A DNA stretch of 64,000 nt from Cloacibacillus porcorum (lineage in GTDB: Bacteria > Synergistota > Synergistia > Synergistales > Synergistaceae): contig NZ_CP016757.1 in NCBI RefSeq assembly GCF_001701045.1, positions 1,791,501-1,855,500 of the forward strand, given 5' to 3'. Positions 8,522-18,468 of this stretch are shown here, piece by piece (the stretch's first letter is position 1; every line of letters begins with the position of its first letter). A program made the translations under genes and the position numbers. The notes beneath the pieces are model-generated. The model was given only the letters and a program-made list of their open reading frames with translations, made no database searches and was not told the DNA's origin.

Positions 8522-9295
8522 CTATCTCTGTTTTTTGGCACTTCCCGCTAACAGAAATATTCTTTTTTTCTCATCGCCTGCGCGGTAAGAATAGAAGTAA
8601 TCATTACGGCAGCAGGTACAGCAATCATACATATAAATTTTATCATATTTCAGGCCGATTTCTATAAGCTGACGGACTATCTGACCTTTGATATCGAAAT
8701 TGAAACCTTCGCCGCTCTCCGAGACGTTTTCCGGCGCGAAATTTTTTAGAGCCAGTTCTGTCGTCGGATCTTCCCTCCGCCGCGAATAGCATTCCCTGCC
8801 GATCGCGGGGCCGATCCACGCCCAGATTTCACCGGGACGCTGTCCAGGGTGTTTTGCGAGCGCCAGCCTCACGGCGGCGGAGGCGATATTCTGCAGGGTT
8901 CCCTTAAAGCCGGAATGCAGCGCCGCCATCCAGGGCCGTTCGGCCGCCCCGGCGATCACCACCGGCGTGCAGTCGGCAAAGCGCAGACTTGCCAGCGGAT
9001 GCGCGCCGTCTTCGATAAATACTCCGTCGGCATCCGGCCTCTGCGGAAGAGTCCGCCCGCCGTCCGCCTCAATGATATTTACGCCGTGTACCTGGCGGGG
9101 CGCGACGAGCGGCCTATTATTATAGCAGGCGGAGAGGGCCTTCCAGACCGTCTCGGGATCGCCCTCGGCGGCGTCGTTCAGCACGCCGCGGGCGTATAGC
9201 TTCGCGAAAAAGCTTTCCCTCAAAACAGAGGGCATTACCATTTCGATGATAATGCCGCTCTCGTCCTCATATGTTTTAAATCCTTCGAAGTTCAT
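8522..9295 (-). CDS. pgeF: Laccase-domain protein (PgeF/YfiH family)
   Basis: A 257-residue member of the multicopper-polyphenol-oxidase-like family. Recognisable blocks are PRQVHG, RFADCTPVVI, AALHSGFKGT, WIGPAIGRECY and the C-terminal DCCTCCRNDYFYSYR. The His and Cys ligands of the active site are present. In E. coli the homologue corrects misincorporated amino acids in peptidoglycan precursors, and other members act as purine nucleosidases. The start overlaps the end of folC by 20 bases, so the pair is coupled. AAAGGA precedes the ATG. Confidence 0.88.
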   Translation of the reverse strand: MNFEGFKTYEDESGIIIEMVMPSVLRESFFAKLYARGVLNDAAEGDPETVWKALSACYNNRPLVAPRQVHGVNIIEADGGRTLPQRPDADGVFIEDGAHPLASLRFADCTPVVIAGAAERPWMAALHSGFKGTLQNIASAAVRLALAKHPGQRPGEIWAWIGPAIGRECYSRRREDPTTELALKNFAPENVSESGEGFNFDIKGQIVRQLIEIGLKYDKIYMYDCCTCCRNDYFYSYRAGDEKKRIFLLAGSAKKQR

Positions 9296-10589
9296 CTTTT
9301 CGTTCCTTTATGTACCCGACGAGAAATAGGCTGCCGCAGCAGAGCACCGGCGCACCCTCTTTGGAGGCCTCGGCGATGGCCGCAAGCGGCTCGTGAAAAC
9401 TTCCCCCGCTCCTGAGAGCAGCCTCCGATGCCGCCCGCTCCATCTCCCGCGCGCCAAGAGAACGCTCATTTCCCGGCACCTCCGTGCAGTAGAGGGTGAC
9501 GTCGAGTCCACGCAAAAATGAAAGCGCGCCGGCGATCTCCTTGTCATGCATCATCGCGATGACGATGTTTACGTGGCTGCCGCCCATGAGGGTCTTCAGC
9601 GTCTCGGCGATACGCCTCATCGCGTGCGGGTTATGCCCTCCGTCTACTATCACGGGAGGGGCCTGCGCGATCACCTCCATGCGTCCGGGCCAGAGAGTCC
9701 TGGCGAGGCCCTCTTTTATCGTCTTCGCCGTTATCTTTGGGAATGCCGGGCTGAGCAGGCGCGCCGCCGCCGCGGCCAGCGCCGCGTTCTCCGACTGGAA
9801 GGTGCCTACCAGCGGCGTATGATATCTCTCTTCCCCGCCGCCCTCTTTGTCCCGCAGGGTAAAGTCCGTGCCGGAGAGCGAATAATCGGCATCCGCTACA
9901 CTGTATGCTGATGAGAAGATATGCGGGGCCGCGCCGTGCAGCTTCGCGGCGATGATGAACTGGGCGTCGAGCCTTGGGTCGCCGGCAAAGAGCGCCGGCG
10001 TATCCCGGCGCATGATGGCAAATTTTTCAGCGCCCACCTTTTCAAGCGTATCTCCTAAATATTCTGTGTGGTCAAGGCCTATCGGCACTATGAGGCTGAG
10101 CCTGACGTCGCCGAGGATGTTGGAGGCGTCGAGCCTGCCGCCCATCCCCGCCTCAAAGACGGCGATATCGGGCGACTCTTCGGCGAGAATTAAAATCGCC
10201 GCCGCCGTTATCAGTTCAAAATATGTCGGAAGGTTGTCAGTAAAAAAAGAGGTTTTTTTTATTATCCGCTCAAGCAGGCCGACGGCGGCAAGCCACCTTT
10301 CGGCGGAGACTCTTTTATCGTCGATCACCAGCCGCTCGGAAAAGTCTACGAGGTGCGGGCTGGTATATAGGGCAGTTTTGTAGGTTGATTTGCGCAGAAT
10401 TGCATAGAGACTGGCCGCGGTCGAACCTTTGCCGTTGGTCCCCGCGACGTGCACGGAGGGAAATTTGTCCTGCGGCATACCGGCCTCGCTGAGAAGACGG
10501 GCGAGACGGGCAAGTCCCGGGCGGATGCCCGGGCTTGCCATCTCCTGCAATTTTTTTTCTACTTCGGAAAATCTCTCTTTTTCGTTCAT
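9276..10589 (-). CDS. folC: Folylpolyglutamate / dihydrofolate synthase
   Basis: A 437-residue Mur-ligase-fold enzyme. It has the ATP loop HVAGTNGKGST near residue 46, FEAGMGGRLDASN, GLDHTEYLGDT and a C-terminal DGGHNPHA motif. It adds glutamate to folates, and in many bacteria also to dihydropteroate. The start is 5 bases from the end of valS, an arrangement (valS-folC) common in bacteria. No strong ribosome site is seen, so it may rely on coupling to valS translation. Confidence 0.93.
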   Translation of the reverse strand: MNEKERFSEVEKKLQEMASPGIRPGLARLARLLSEAGMPQDKFPSVHVAGTNGKGSTAASLYAILRKSTYKTALYTSPHLVDFSERLVIDDKRVSAERWLAAVGLLERIIKKTSFFTDNLPTYFELITAAAILILAEESPDIAVFEAGMGGRLDASNILGDVRLSLIVPIGLDHTEYLGDTLEKVGAEKFAIMRRDTPALFAGDPRLDAQFIIAAKLHGAAPHIFSSAYSVADADYSLSGTDFTLRDKEGGGEERYHTPLVGTFQSENAALAAAAARLLSPAFPKITAKTIKEGLARTLWPGRMEVIAQAPPVIVDGGHNPHAMRRIAETLKTLMGGSHVNIVIAMMHDKEIAGALSFLRGLDVTLYCTEVPGNERSLGAREMERAASEAALRSGGSFHEPLAAIAEASKEGAPVLCCGSLFLVGYIKERKDELRRI

Positions 10590-10594
10590 TAAAA

Positions 10595-13258
10595 TCAGTT
10601 GGTCAGGCTACTGAGGTTTTCCTTCATGCGCTGAGCCTTTGTCTCGTTGTCGGCAAGGTTGCCCTTCTCTTTGTCGATGACTTCGGCGGGCGCCCGCTCG
10701 ACGAATTGTTTGTTCGCAAGCTTTATCTTGCTCTTTTCGATATCCTTCTCAAGTTTGGCGATATCGTTTTTAAGGCGCTGGATCTCTTTGTCCACGTCAA
10801 GCAGGTCGCCCACCGGCAGGTATACCTGGACGTCGTCGAGCACCGAGGCGAGGCTTCTCTCCGGTTTCGCGGCGCCCTCTTCGGTGAAGGTGACCTTTTC
10901 CACCTTTGTGAGCAGCTCTATCTGCTTTTCGCACTCTTTGAGCAGCGCGAGCTTCTCTTTACTGTGGACGGCGAGCGTTACGCCGGGGATCATCTGCTGC
11001 GGCGCGATGCGGGCCTCGGCCCTGAGGTTGCGTACCGCGCGGACCACATCCTGAATGAAGTCCATCTCCGCGAGCACCTTTTCGTCGACGGCGACGCGCG
11101 GCGCGGGCCAGCTGCTGTGCTCCACGAGGTCGGTGCCGAAGGGGAAGGCGTGCCAGAGCTCCTCAGTTACGAAGGGAATGATCGGGTGGAGCAGCTTGAG
11201 GACGTCTTCAAATACGGCGAGCAGGACGGCCTGCGTCGTCCGGCGGCGCGGCTCTCCCTCGTCGCCGCGCAGAGCCGGCTTTGACAGCTCAAGGTACCAG
11301 TCGCAGAGCTCGCCCCAGGTGAAGTCGTACATGAGGCGCGCCGCTTCGCCGAAGAAGTATCCGTCAAGCAGCCGCGTCATCTCCGCCGAAACCTGCGAGA
11401 TGCGGTTGAGTATCCATTTGTCGTGGAGCTGAAGCTCCCTTTCGTCTATCTCCTGTCCCGCCGCGGCGTCTTCAAGATTCATGAGCGCGAAACGGCTCGC
11501 GTTCCAGAGCTTGTTCATGAAGAGGCGGTATGTCGAAATGCGGTCGGTCGAGAGGAAGATGTCACGCCCTTGTACCGTGAGCGCCGCGAGCGTAAGGCGC
11601 AGCGCGTCCGCGCCGTAGTCCTTCACGATCGTCAGCGGGTCGATGACGTTTCCGCGCGACTTGCTCATCTTCTGCCCCTTTTCGTCGCGTACAAGGGCAT
11701 GGATGTATACGTCGTGGAAGGGCACTTCGCCCTTCATTCCCTCAAGCCCGAACATTATCATCCTGGCGACCCAGAAGAAGATGATGTCAAATCCCGTCAC
11801 AAGCACGGAGGTCGGATAGAATTTCTTCAGGGTCTCTGTTTCGTCGGGCCAGCCCATCGTTGAGAAGGGCCAGAGTCCGCTTGAGAACCAGGTGTCGAGC
11901 ACATCCTCGTCCTGGCGGAGTTCGGTGTTGCCGCACTTCGGACACTTGTGCGGCGCGTTCTCTTCGACGATGACTTCACCGCATTTATCGCAGTACCACG
12001 CGGGGATACGGTGTCCCCACCAGAGCTGGCGCGATATGCACCAGTCGCGTATGTTCTCCATCCACTGGTAGTAGACGTTGGTCCACTGGTCGGGAACGAA
12101 CTTTATCTTTCCGGCTTCAACGGAGGCTACCCCGGCGTCCGCGAGGGGACGCGTGCGGACGAACCACTGTTCCGAAAGGTAGGGCTCGATCACGGTATGG
12201 CAGCGGTAACAGTGCCCTACAGAGTGGCGCAGGTCGGTGACCGAGAGCAGCACGCCCTCTTTTTCAAGGTCGGCGACGATCGCGCCGCGCGCCTCAAAGC
12301 GGTCCTGCCCCTGATATTTGCCGGCGTTCTCGTTCATTACGCCCTTATCGTCAATGACCTGTATCTGTTCGAGATTGTGGCGCTGTCCGACAAGGAAGTC
12401 GTTGGGGTCGTGCGCCGGGGTGATCTTGACGCAGCCGGTGCCGAACTCGGGGTCGACCATGTTGTCCTCAATGACGGGGATGACGCGTCCCACGAGAGGT
12501 ACGACGACCTTTTTGCCTACGAGGTGGCGGTTCTTCTCGTCGCGCGGGTGTATCGCGATAGCGCTGTCTCCGAGGATCGTCTCTGGGCGCGTCGTCATGA
12601 CGATGACGCCGCCATCTTCGCCGTCGGCGAACTTGTATGAGACCTCATAGAACTTGCCGTCCATCTCCTCGTGCTCGACCTCAAGGTCGGAGAGGGCCGT
12701 CTGGCAGCGCGGGCACCAGTTTATGAGGTATTTCCCGCGGTATATGAGTCCCTTTTTATAGAGCTCCACAAATATTTTGCGGACGGCGCGCGAAAGCCCC
12801 TCGTCCATCGTGAAGCGCTCGCGGTCCCAGTCGCAGGAGGCGCCGAGCTTTTTGAGCTGGTTTATGATCGTGCTGCCGTACTGCTCTTTCCACTCCCAGA
12901 CCTTTTTGACGAACTCTTCGCGTCCAAGGTCGTGACGTGATATGCCCTCTTTGGCGAGCGAACGCTCCACGACGTTCTGCGTGGCGATACCCGCGTGGTC
13001 GGTACCTGGCAGCCAGAGCACCTCGTAGCCCTGCATTCTCTTTGTGCGGCAGAGGATGTCCTGCAGCGTATTGTCGAGCGCGTGGCCGACATGGAGCGAG
13101 CCCGTCACATTGGGCGGCGGTATGACGATTGAAAATGGCGGTTTTGGTGATGACGAATCTGCCTTAAAAAGCCCCTCAGCTATCCATTCCGCGTACCATT
13201 TGTCTTCAATGGGCACGGGATCATAGCTCTTGCCTAACTGCACCTTCTCGGAATCCAT
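10595..13258 (-). CDS. valS: Valyl-tRNA synthetase
   Basis: An 887-residue class I synthetase. The HIGH-type motif is in PPNVTGSLHVGHALDN and the KMSKS motif in GQKMSKSRGNVIDP. The editing domain lies between them and the anticodon-binding domain follows. The last ~65 residues form the coiled coil that is typical of ValS and grips the tRNA elbow. GGAGG precedes the ATG. It is the first gene after a 240-base structured gap separating it from engB, so it probably has its own control. Confidence 0.97.
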   Translation of the reverse strand: MDSEKVQLGKSYDPVPIEDKWYAEWIAEGLFKADSSSPKPPFSIVIPPPNVTGSLHVGHALDNTLQDILCRTKRMQGYEVLWLPGTDHAGIATQNVVERSLAKEGISRHDLGREEFVKKVWEWKEQYGSTIINQLKKLGASCDWDRERFTMDEGLSRAVRKIFVELYKKGLIYRGKYLINWCPRCQTALSDLEVEHEEMDGKFYEVSYKFADGEDGGVIVMTTRPETILGDSAIAIHPRDEKNRHLVGKKVVVPLVGRVIPVIEDNMVDPEFGTGCVKITPAHDPNDFLVGQRHNLEQIQVIDDKGVMNENAGKYQGQDRFEARGAIVADLEKEGVLLSVTDLRHSVGHCYRCHTVIEPYLSEQWFVRTRPLADAGVASVEAGKIKFVPDQWTNVYYQWMENIRDWCISRQLWWGHRIPAWYCDKCGEVIVEENAPHKCPKCGNTELRQDEDVLDTWFSSGLWPFSTMGWPDETETLKKFYPTSVLVTGFDIIFFWVARMIMFGLEGMKGEVPFHDVYIHALVRDEKGQKMSKSRGNVIDPLTIVKDYGADALRLTLAALTVQGRDIFLSTDRISTYRLFMNKLWNASRFALMNLEDAAAGQEIDERELQLHDKWILNRISQVSAEMTRLLDGYFFGEAARLMYDFTWGELCDWYLELSKPALRGDEGEPRRRTTQAVLLAVFEDVLKLLHPIIPFVTEELWHAFPFGTDLVEHSSWPAPRVAVDEKVLAEMDFIQDVVRAVRNLRAEARIAPQQMIPGVTLAVHSKEKLALLKECEKQIELLTKVEKVTFTEEGAAKPERSLASVLDDVQVYLPVGDLLDVDKEIQRLKNDIAKLEKDIEKSKIKLANKQFVERAPAEVIDKEKGNLADNETKAQRMKENLSSLTN

Positions 13259-13299
13259 TTCCGTTTCCTCCTCAATGGGCCGGCCTGGTGGCGCGGTCC

Positions 13300-13480
13300 G
13301 TATCTATTCCCAGTCCGTCAGTCCGGCCGTTCCGGCACCTCTGGATTGGGTGCCGATGATTATATATGCCATCCGCGTCGCGGTCCGATTTGACCTGTGG
13401 CTCCAACGTATTTATATACGCCTGCGCCCCAGGCCAAACCGAACCGCTTAGCGGCTGACACATCTAATCATCGGAATAGG
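13300..13480 (-). promoter_or_regulatory. Structured leader upstream of valS
   Basis: The gap between engB and valS holds nested inverted repeats. An outer 10-bp perfect pair lies at 13353-13362 and 13465-13474 (CCGATGATTA). Inside it, a 12-bp pair lies at 13386-13397 and 13430-13441 that is complete only if two G-U wobbles are allowed, and these wobbles form on the minus strand. A further CGTAT hairpin is nested inside. A GGCACC/GGTGCC hairpin follows towards valS. CGGACCGCG occurs twice. The strand of the wobbles matches valS transcription, suggesting an RNA leader. It does not clearly match a T-box (no TGGNACCGCG). A TATAAT within it could also be a promoter. Confidence 0.5.
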
Positions 13481-13501
13481 CGTTTGGTTTTGCCTGCCTT
13501 T

Positions 13502-14122
13502 TTATCTTGCCTCCTGCGCGTCAAGCTTGATTATCTCGGAGAGGACCTCTTCGATGCCGATGCGCAGCTTCTCCATCTCGGCGTCGTTGACGCCGGAGGT
13601 GACGAAGGGCGGCAGAATAGAATCGATTCCGCCGCGCATTATCGTATTATACTGCCCTTTTCGCTTTCCGGGAGATATTTTATCTCCCTTGGTAAAGACT
13701 ACGATACGGGGCATGTCCATCCTGTCGAGCCAGGCAGTGAGCTCGTTGTCGTTTGCGAGCGGCCCGTGGCGGAAGTCTATCAGGTGCACGACGTAGGATA
13801 TCGGACGGTCCTGGCTGAAATAGTCGTCTATCAGCTTCCACCAGCTTTTGCGCTCGTCCATTCCGCGCGCCGCGTAGCCGTAGCCGGGCAGGTCGACAAG
13901 CGAGAATTTATGAGGCTCCGCGTCGACATTGTAAAAATTGATGCTGCGCGTCTTTCCGGGCTTGGAGCTTACCTTAGCGAGCTTCCTGCCGAGCAGCGCG
14001 TTTATCAGCGTCGACTTCCCTACGTTTGAACGCCCGACAAAGACGATCTCGTGAGGTCCCGGCGGCGGCAGCTGCTGTTTATTGAAAGCCGTGCAGAACA
14101 GCTCTGATTTCCATACACTCAT
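13502..14122 (-). CDS. engB: Ribosome-biogenesis GTPase EngB (YsxC/YihA)
   Basis: A 206-residue TrmE-Era-EngA-like GTPase of normal length needed for late 50S subunit assembly. The G1 loop is GRSNVGKST, G2 is in KPGKTRSINFY, G3 is DLPGYGYA and G4 is TKGD. The ATG starts one base after the lon stop. The lon-engB order is widely conserved. Confidence 0.95.
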   Translation of the reverse strand: MSVWKSELFCTAFNKQQLPPPGPHEIVFVGRSNVGKSTLINALLGRKLAKVSSKPGKTRSINFYNVDAEPHKFSLVDLPGYGYAARGMDERKSWWKLIDDYFSQDRPISYVVHLIDFRHGPLANDNELTAWLDRMDMPRIVVFTKGDKISPGKRKGQYNTIMRGGIDSILPPFVTSGVNDAEMEKLRIGIEEVLSEIIKLDAQEAR

Positions 14123-14123
14123 C

Positions 14124-16451
14124 TTATTCTCCCGGCCTCAAGGCCAATTCAAAAACCTTCGTTATATTGGATACATAGTGGAGTTTCATGCCGCTCAGCA
14201 CCCAGTCGCTAAGTTCCGCCGTGTCCGGCCTGTTCGCCTCGGGCAGTATTATCTCTTTTATACCCAGGCGTTTCGCCGCCAGAGTCTTTTCGCGGATGCC
14301 TCCGATCGGCAGGACGCTTCCGTGCAGCGTCATCTCCCCCGTCATCGCGTATTTTGTATCGATCTCACGCCCAGTGAGTGTCGAACAGAGCGATAGTGCG
14401 AGGGTAATCCCCGCGCTGGGGCCGTCTTTTGGCACCGCGCCGGCCGGGACATGGATATGGATATCTTTTTTGCCCCATTCAAAATCCGCGAGCCCGTAAC
14501 GGCTGGCGTGCGATTTAAGGTAGGCGAGGGCGGTCGTCGCCGACTCCTGCATGATATCGCCGAGGTTTCCCGTATAGGTAACCTTACCGGTGCCCTCCAT
14601 GGCGGCCGATTCGATGAGGATGACGTCGCCGCCGGCTTCGGTCCAGGCAAGACCGATAGCCGTACCGACGGCATTTTCTTTCGGTATCTTCGTGTTGTGG
14701 AGCTTCGGCGCGCCGAGTATCTTCTTGATACGCTCTTTGCCAAGTGCGCCTCTCTCAGGCGCATCAGCCTCCGCCAGCTCCGTAGCGATCTTCCGCGCGA
14801 CCTTCGAGAGCTCGCGGTCAAGCGAACGAACGCCAGCCTCCATTGTATAGGATGATACGATATCTTTGAGCGCCGCTTCGGAGATCACAAAGTCCTCTTT
14901 CTCAAGGCCATGTTCCTTGATTATGCGTGGTATCAGATGGCGCTTGGCTATCTTGATCTTTTCCTCCATCACATAGCCTGGAAGCGGAATGACCTCCATG
15001 CGGTCAAGGAGAGGCCTTGGTATCGTGGCGGCGGAGTTGGCGGTGGTGATGAACATGACTTTGCTCAGATCAAATGGAACTTCAAGAAAGTTGTCCGTGA
15101 AGTGCCAGTTCTGTTCCGGGTCGAGCACCTCCAGCAACGCCGCCGAAGGGTCGCCGCGAAAATCGGAACCAAGTTTGTCGATCTCGTCCATCAAAATCAG
15201 CGGGTTGTTAGAGCCGCACTGTTTTATCTTCTGGATTATGCGTCCCGGCAGCGCGCCGACATAGGTGCGGCGGTGTCCGCGTATCTCCGCCTCGTCGTGC
15301 ATCCCGCCAAGGGATATATTGATAAACTCGCGCCCCATGGTACGCGCGATCGAGCGGCCAAGGGAGGTCTTACCCACGCCGGGAGGCCCGACGAAGCAGA
15401 TGACCTGCGCACGCATATTCTTTCCCGCCAGCTTTTTAACGGCGAGGTACTCCAGAATGCGTTTTTTGACATCCTCCAGACCGTAATGATCCTCTTCAAG
15501 CACCTTACGCGCGTTGGCCAGATCCAGACAGTCCTCTGTGGAATTATTCCAGGGCAGCTCCACCAGCGTCTCTATGTAGGTCCGCGCTACGGCGGCCTCC
15601 GGCGAGACGGGGGCCAGTTTAGTGAATCTTGATATCTCTTTATTTACGCGCTCCATGACGGTCTCCGGCATACCGGAGGCCAGAGCGGCGGCGCGAAGCT
15701 CCTCCGCCTCGCTCGCGGGGCTCTCTTCGCCGAGCTCCTCGTTAATGACCTTCAGCTGTTCGCGCAGATAGTAGTTGTGCTGGTCCTTGTCTATCTCGGA
15801 ACGCACGCGGTCCTCCAGGTCACGTTCCAGCCCCAGCAGCTCATTCTCCGTTATAAGCATCTTAAGAAGCAGGCTCAGACGGTCGGATGTATCGGCGGTC
15901 TCCAGTATCTTCTGTTTTTCGATGATGTCGAGACGGCTGTGAGAGGTCACCACGTCGCAGAGTACGTCGGGAACGTCTATATCTCTAACTGAACGCGCGA
16001 TCTCCTCCGGCAGTTTGGGATCGAGGTGGACGTTTTGTTCAAATTCACGCAGAATGGAGCGCATATGGGCGCGCATTTCAAGCGTCGGTTCGCACTTCTC
16101 AGTCTCTAACGGAGTGACGGAGGCGAGCATGAATGATTCGTTGGTCGCGAACCTCACCGCCTGCGCGCGGTAGCCGCCCTCTACGACGACCTTCAGAGAG
16201 CCGTCGGGCAGGCGCACGTTCTGGAGGATCTTGCAGACCGTCCCGATTTTGTAGAGCCCTTCGGGCTGCACGGTATCGGGGTAGGGTTTCTTCTCCGCCG
16301 TAATGAATACTATCCGGTCGTGTTCGCTGGCCTCTTCGACCGCGCGCATCGAGCGTGGTCTGCTGATAAATAGCGGCGAGACCACGCCGGGAAAAACTAT
16401 CATATCCCTCACGGGAATGACGGGATAGATGAGCGGCTTATTCTGCTCCAT
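14124..16451 (-). CDS. lon: ATP-dependent Lon protease
   Basis: About 775 residues with all Lon parts: an N-terminal substrate-binding domain ([16 protein letters not shown]), an AAA+ module with GPPGVGKT and LILMDEIDK, and a C-terminal peptidase with PKDGPSAG (catalytic Ser) and its partner Lys downstream. It degrades damaged and regulatory proteins in the cytoplasm. The ATG at 16451 overlaps the clpX end by 14 bases; a GTG four codons earlier is less likely because it would overlap the AGGTG site. It belongs to the tig-clpP-clpX-lon-engB operon. Confidence 0.97.
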   Translation of the reverse strand: MEQNKPLIYPVIPVRDMIVFPGVVSPLFISRPRSMRAVEEASEHDRIVFITAEKKPYPDTVQPEGLYKIGTVCKILQNVRLPDGSLKVVVEGGYRAQAVRFATNESFMLASVTPLETEKCEPTLEMRAHMRSILREFEQNVHLDPKLPEEIARSVRDIDVPDVLCDVVTSHSRLDIIEKQKILETADTSDRLSLLLKMLITENELLGLERDLEDRVRSEIDKDQHNYYLREQLKVINEELGEESPASEAEELRAAALASGMPETVMERVNKEISRFTKLAPVSPEAAVARTYIETLVELPWNNSTEDCLDLANARKVLEEDHYGLEDVKKRILEYLAVKKLAGKNMRAQVICFVGPPGVGKTSLGRSIARTMGREFINISLGGMHDEAEIRGHRRTYVGALPGRIIQKIKQCGSNNPLILMDEIDKLGSDFRGDPSAALLEVLDPEQNWHFTDNFLEVPFDLSKVMFITTANSAATIPRPLLDRMEVIPLPGYVMEEKIKIAKRHLIPRIIKEHGLEKEDFVISEAALKDIVSSYTMEAGVRSLDRELSKVARKIATELAEADAPERGALGKERIKKILGAPKLHNTKIPKENAVGTAIGLAWTEAGGDVILIESAAMEGTGKVTYTGNLGDIMQESATTALAYLKSHASRYGLADFEWGKKDIHIHVPAGAVPKDGPSAGITLALSLCSTLTGREIDTKYAMTGEMTLHGSVLPIGGIREKTLAAKRLGIKEIILPEANRPDTAELSDWVLSGMKLHYVSNITKVFELALRPGE

Positions 16452-17763
16452 ATGCCTTGGCACCTGTTTCGACGAGCGGTTTTTCCGTTCCCTCGACCGC
16501 GCCTTTGGTCACGGTGAGCGAAGCGACGTCCGACGTTCTGTTGGGTATCTCATACTGCAGGTCGAGCATGAGCCTTTCAAGAATGGTGCGCAGCCCACGG
16601 GCGCCGGTGTTGAGCTTGGAGGCCCGTTCGGCGATCGTCTTTACGGCGTCGTCGGTAAATTCAAGGTCTATATCCTCAAGGGCAAAGAGCTTCTTATACT
16701 GCTTCAGCGGAGCGTTTTTCGGCTCCTTGAGTATCTGGATGAGCGCATCCTCCGAGAGCGCCTCAAGCGCCACAAGAACCGGCAGACGCCCGATAAACTC
16801 GGGAATGAAGCCGTAGGAGCGCAGATCGTCGGGCTCCAGTTTTTTAAGGAGCTCGGAGTTATTTTTCATGCTGGCGTTGGAGCTGATCTCCCCGCCGAAA
16901 CCAAGCTGCTTTTCGTTGGTGCGCTGTGAAATTATCTTTTCGAGGCCGTCGAAGGCTCCGCCGCAGATAAAGAGAATATTGCTGGTGTCGATGGGGATCA
17001 TCTCCTGGCTGGGGTGTTTGCGCCCGCCCTTCGGAGGAATGTTGGCCACCGTGCCCTCAATAATTTTCAGCAGCGCCTGCTGGACGCCCTCGCCCGAAAC
17101 GTCTCGCGTGATAGAGGTCGATTCCGACTTTCTCGCGATCTTGTCGATCTCGTCTATGTAGATGATGCCGCGCTCCGCCGCCTGTATGTCAAAATCGGCG
17201 GCCTGCAGGAGGCGCAGAAGTATATTTTCGACATCTTCCCCGACGTAGCCGGCCTCGGTCAGCGTCGTCGCGTCCGTCATCGCAAAGGGGACGTGCAACA
17301 TCTTTGCCAGCGTCTGCGCAAGCAGCGTCTTGCCGCTGCCGGTGGGGCCGACAAGAAGGACGTTGCTCTTCGGCAGCTCCACGTCGTCGTCGCCGACGGC
17401 GGGATTCAGCAGTCTCTTGTAGTGGTTATAGACCGCTACGGAGAGCACCTTTTTCGCCTGTGCCTGGCCGATGACATACTGATCGAGAAATTCCTTTATC
17501 TCCGCCGGTTTGGGCAGTTTGTCTATGGATGGAAGCGAGGTATAATCGGGCTTAGTCTTATCCTGTGGCTTCTCCATCTCATCCGCGCCAAGGTGCTCGC
17601 CCCTCAGCAAAATGTTGCAGAGGTGGACGCAGTCGGAGCAGATAAAGACGTTCGACTGTTGTCCCGCGAACAGCCTCGCGACCTCGTTCTGTGATTTGCC
17701 GCAGAATGAGCAGCTATTTTTCTTTCTGTCTTTGAATACGTTTTCTGTTTTATTATCATACAT
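16438..17763 (-). CDS. clpX: ClpX, unfoldase subunit of ClpXP
   Basis: A 441-residue AAA+ unfoldase. The N-terminal zinc-binding domain has the four cysteines (C18, C21, then CSDC..C). The AAA+ module has GPTGSGKT and IIYIDEIDK. It recognises and threads substrates into ClpP. It lies directly downstream of clpP with a terminator-like hairpin between them, and is followed by lon with overlap. Length is slightly above the E. coli protein. Confidence 0.97.
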   Translation of the reverse strand: MYDNKTENVFKDRKKNSCSFCGKSQNEVARLFAGQQSNVFICSDCVHLCNILLRGEHLGADEMEKPQDKTKPDYTSLPSIDKLPKPAEIKEFLDQYVIGQAQAKKVLSVAVYNHYKRLLNPAVGDDDVELPKSNVLLVGPTGSGKTLLAQTLAKMLHVPFAMTDATTLTEAGYVGEDVENILLRLLQAADFDIQAAERGIIYIDEIDKIARKSESTSITRDVSGEGVQQALLKIIEGTVANIPPKGGRKHPSQEMIPIDTSNILFICGGAFDGLEKIISQRTNEKQLGFGGEISSNASMKNNSELLKKLEPDDLRSYGFIPEFIGRLPVLVALEALSEDALIQILKEPKNAPLKQYKKLFALEDIDLEFTDDAVKTIAERASKLNTGARGLRTILERLMLDLQYEIPNRTSDVASLTVTKGAVEGTEKPLVETGAKAYGAE

Positions 17764-17780
17764 GCGAACTGGCTCCTCGC

Positions 17781-17815
17781 AACAAAATGAGGGGACTCCC
17801 GGTGGAATCCCCTCA
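17781..17815 (-). terminator. Hairpin terminator or attenuator between clpP and clpX
   Basis: An 8-bp perfect stem (TGAGGGGA with TCCCCTCA at 17788-17815) followed on the minus strand by TTTTGTT. Placed inside the operon, it could reduce clpX-lon expression relative to clpP, or end a clpP transcript. Confidence 0.7.
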
Positions 17816-17821
17816 TCAGAT

Positions 17822-18406
17822 TTAGCGTTTTTCGATTATCTTATCGACGATTCCATATTTTAAGGCCTCTTCGGACGACATGTAATAGTCCCTGTCCGTA
17901 TCGGCTTCAATCTTATCCAGCGGCTGCTTCGTATGCGCCGCCAGTATCTCGTTGAGTTTCGCGCGCGTTTTGAGTATCTCTTTCGCGTGGATCTCAATAT
18001 CCGAGGCCTGTCCCTGCATACCGCCCATCGGCTGGTGTATCATTATCTTCGCGTTGGGCAGCGCCAGCCTCTTTCCCTCGGCTCCGGCTGTAAGGAGCAC
18101 AGCTCCCATGCTTGCCGCCATTCCGAGGCAGATCGTCGAGACGTTCGGGCGGATATACTGCATTGTGTCGTATATCGCGAGCCCGGCCGAGACCGACCCT
18201 CCGGGGCTGTTTATATAGAGTGAAATATCCTTGTCGGGGTCTTCGCTCTCAAGAAAGAGCATCTGAGCCACAACAAGATTTGCTACGGTGTCGTCGATCG
18301 CGGTTCCCAGGAATATTATCCTATCCTTCAGGAGACGGCTGTATATATCATAGGAGCGCTCTCCTCTTCCCGACTGCTCTACAACTATAGGAACGTAGTA
18401 AGACAT
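17822..18406 (-). CDS. clpP: ClpP protease subunit
   Basis: A 194-residue serine peptidase of normal length. The catalytic Ser is in [13 protein letters not shown] and the catalytic His in [12 protein letters not shown]. Asp follows in the late helix region. It assembles into the double-heptamer chamber fed by ClpX, encoded next. It begins [20 protein letters not shown], a typical N-terminus. It follows tig by about 60 bases. Confidence 0.97.
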   Translation of the reverse strand: MSYYVPIVVEQSGRGERSYDIYSRLLKDRIIFLGTAIDDTVANLVVAQMLFLESEDPDKDISLYINSPGGSVSAGLAIYDTMQYIRPNVSTICLGMAASMGAVLLTAGAEGKRLALPNAKIMIHQPMGGMQGQASDIEIHAKEILKTRAKLNEILAAHTKQPLDKIEADTDRDYYMSSEEALKYGIVDKIIEKR

Positions 18407-18468
18407 TATAATATTCCTCCTTTTATCTTCTATTTTATTGTCTTAATGTCCTGCCAAATCAGGCGGAG

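Noticed and set aside
13272-13463. A 63-codon minus-strand frame before valS
   Set aside because: It covers the structured leader, has no ribosome site and no family resemblance.
13300-13480. T-box riboswitch
   Set aside because: CGGACCGCG occurs but the TGGNACCGCG bulge and a specifier stem are not recognisable; left as an unclassified structured leader.
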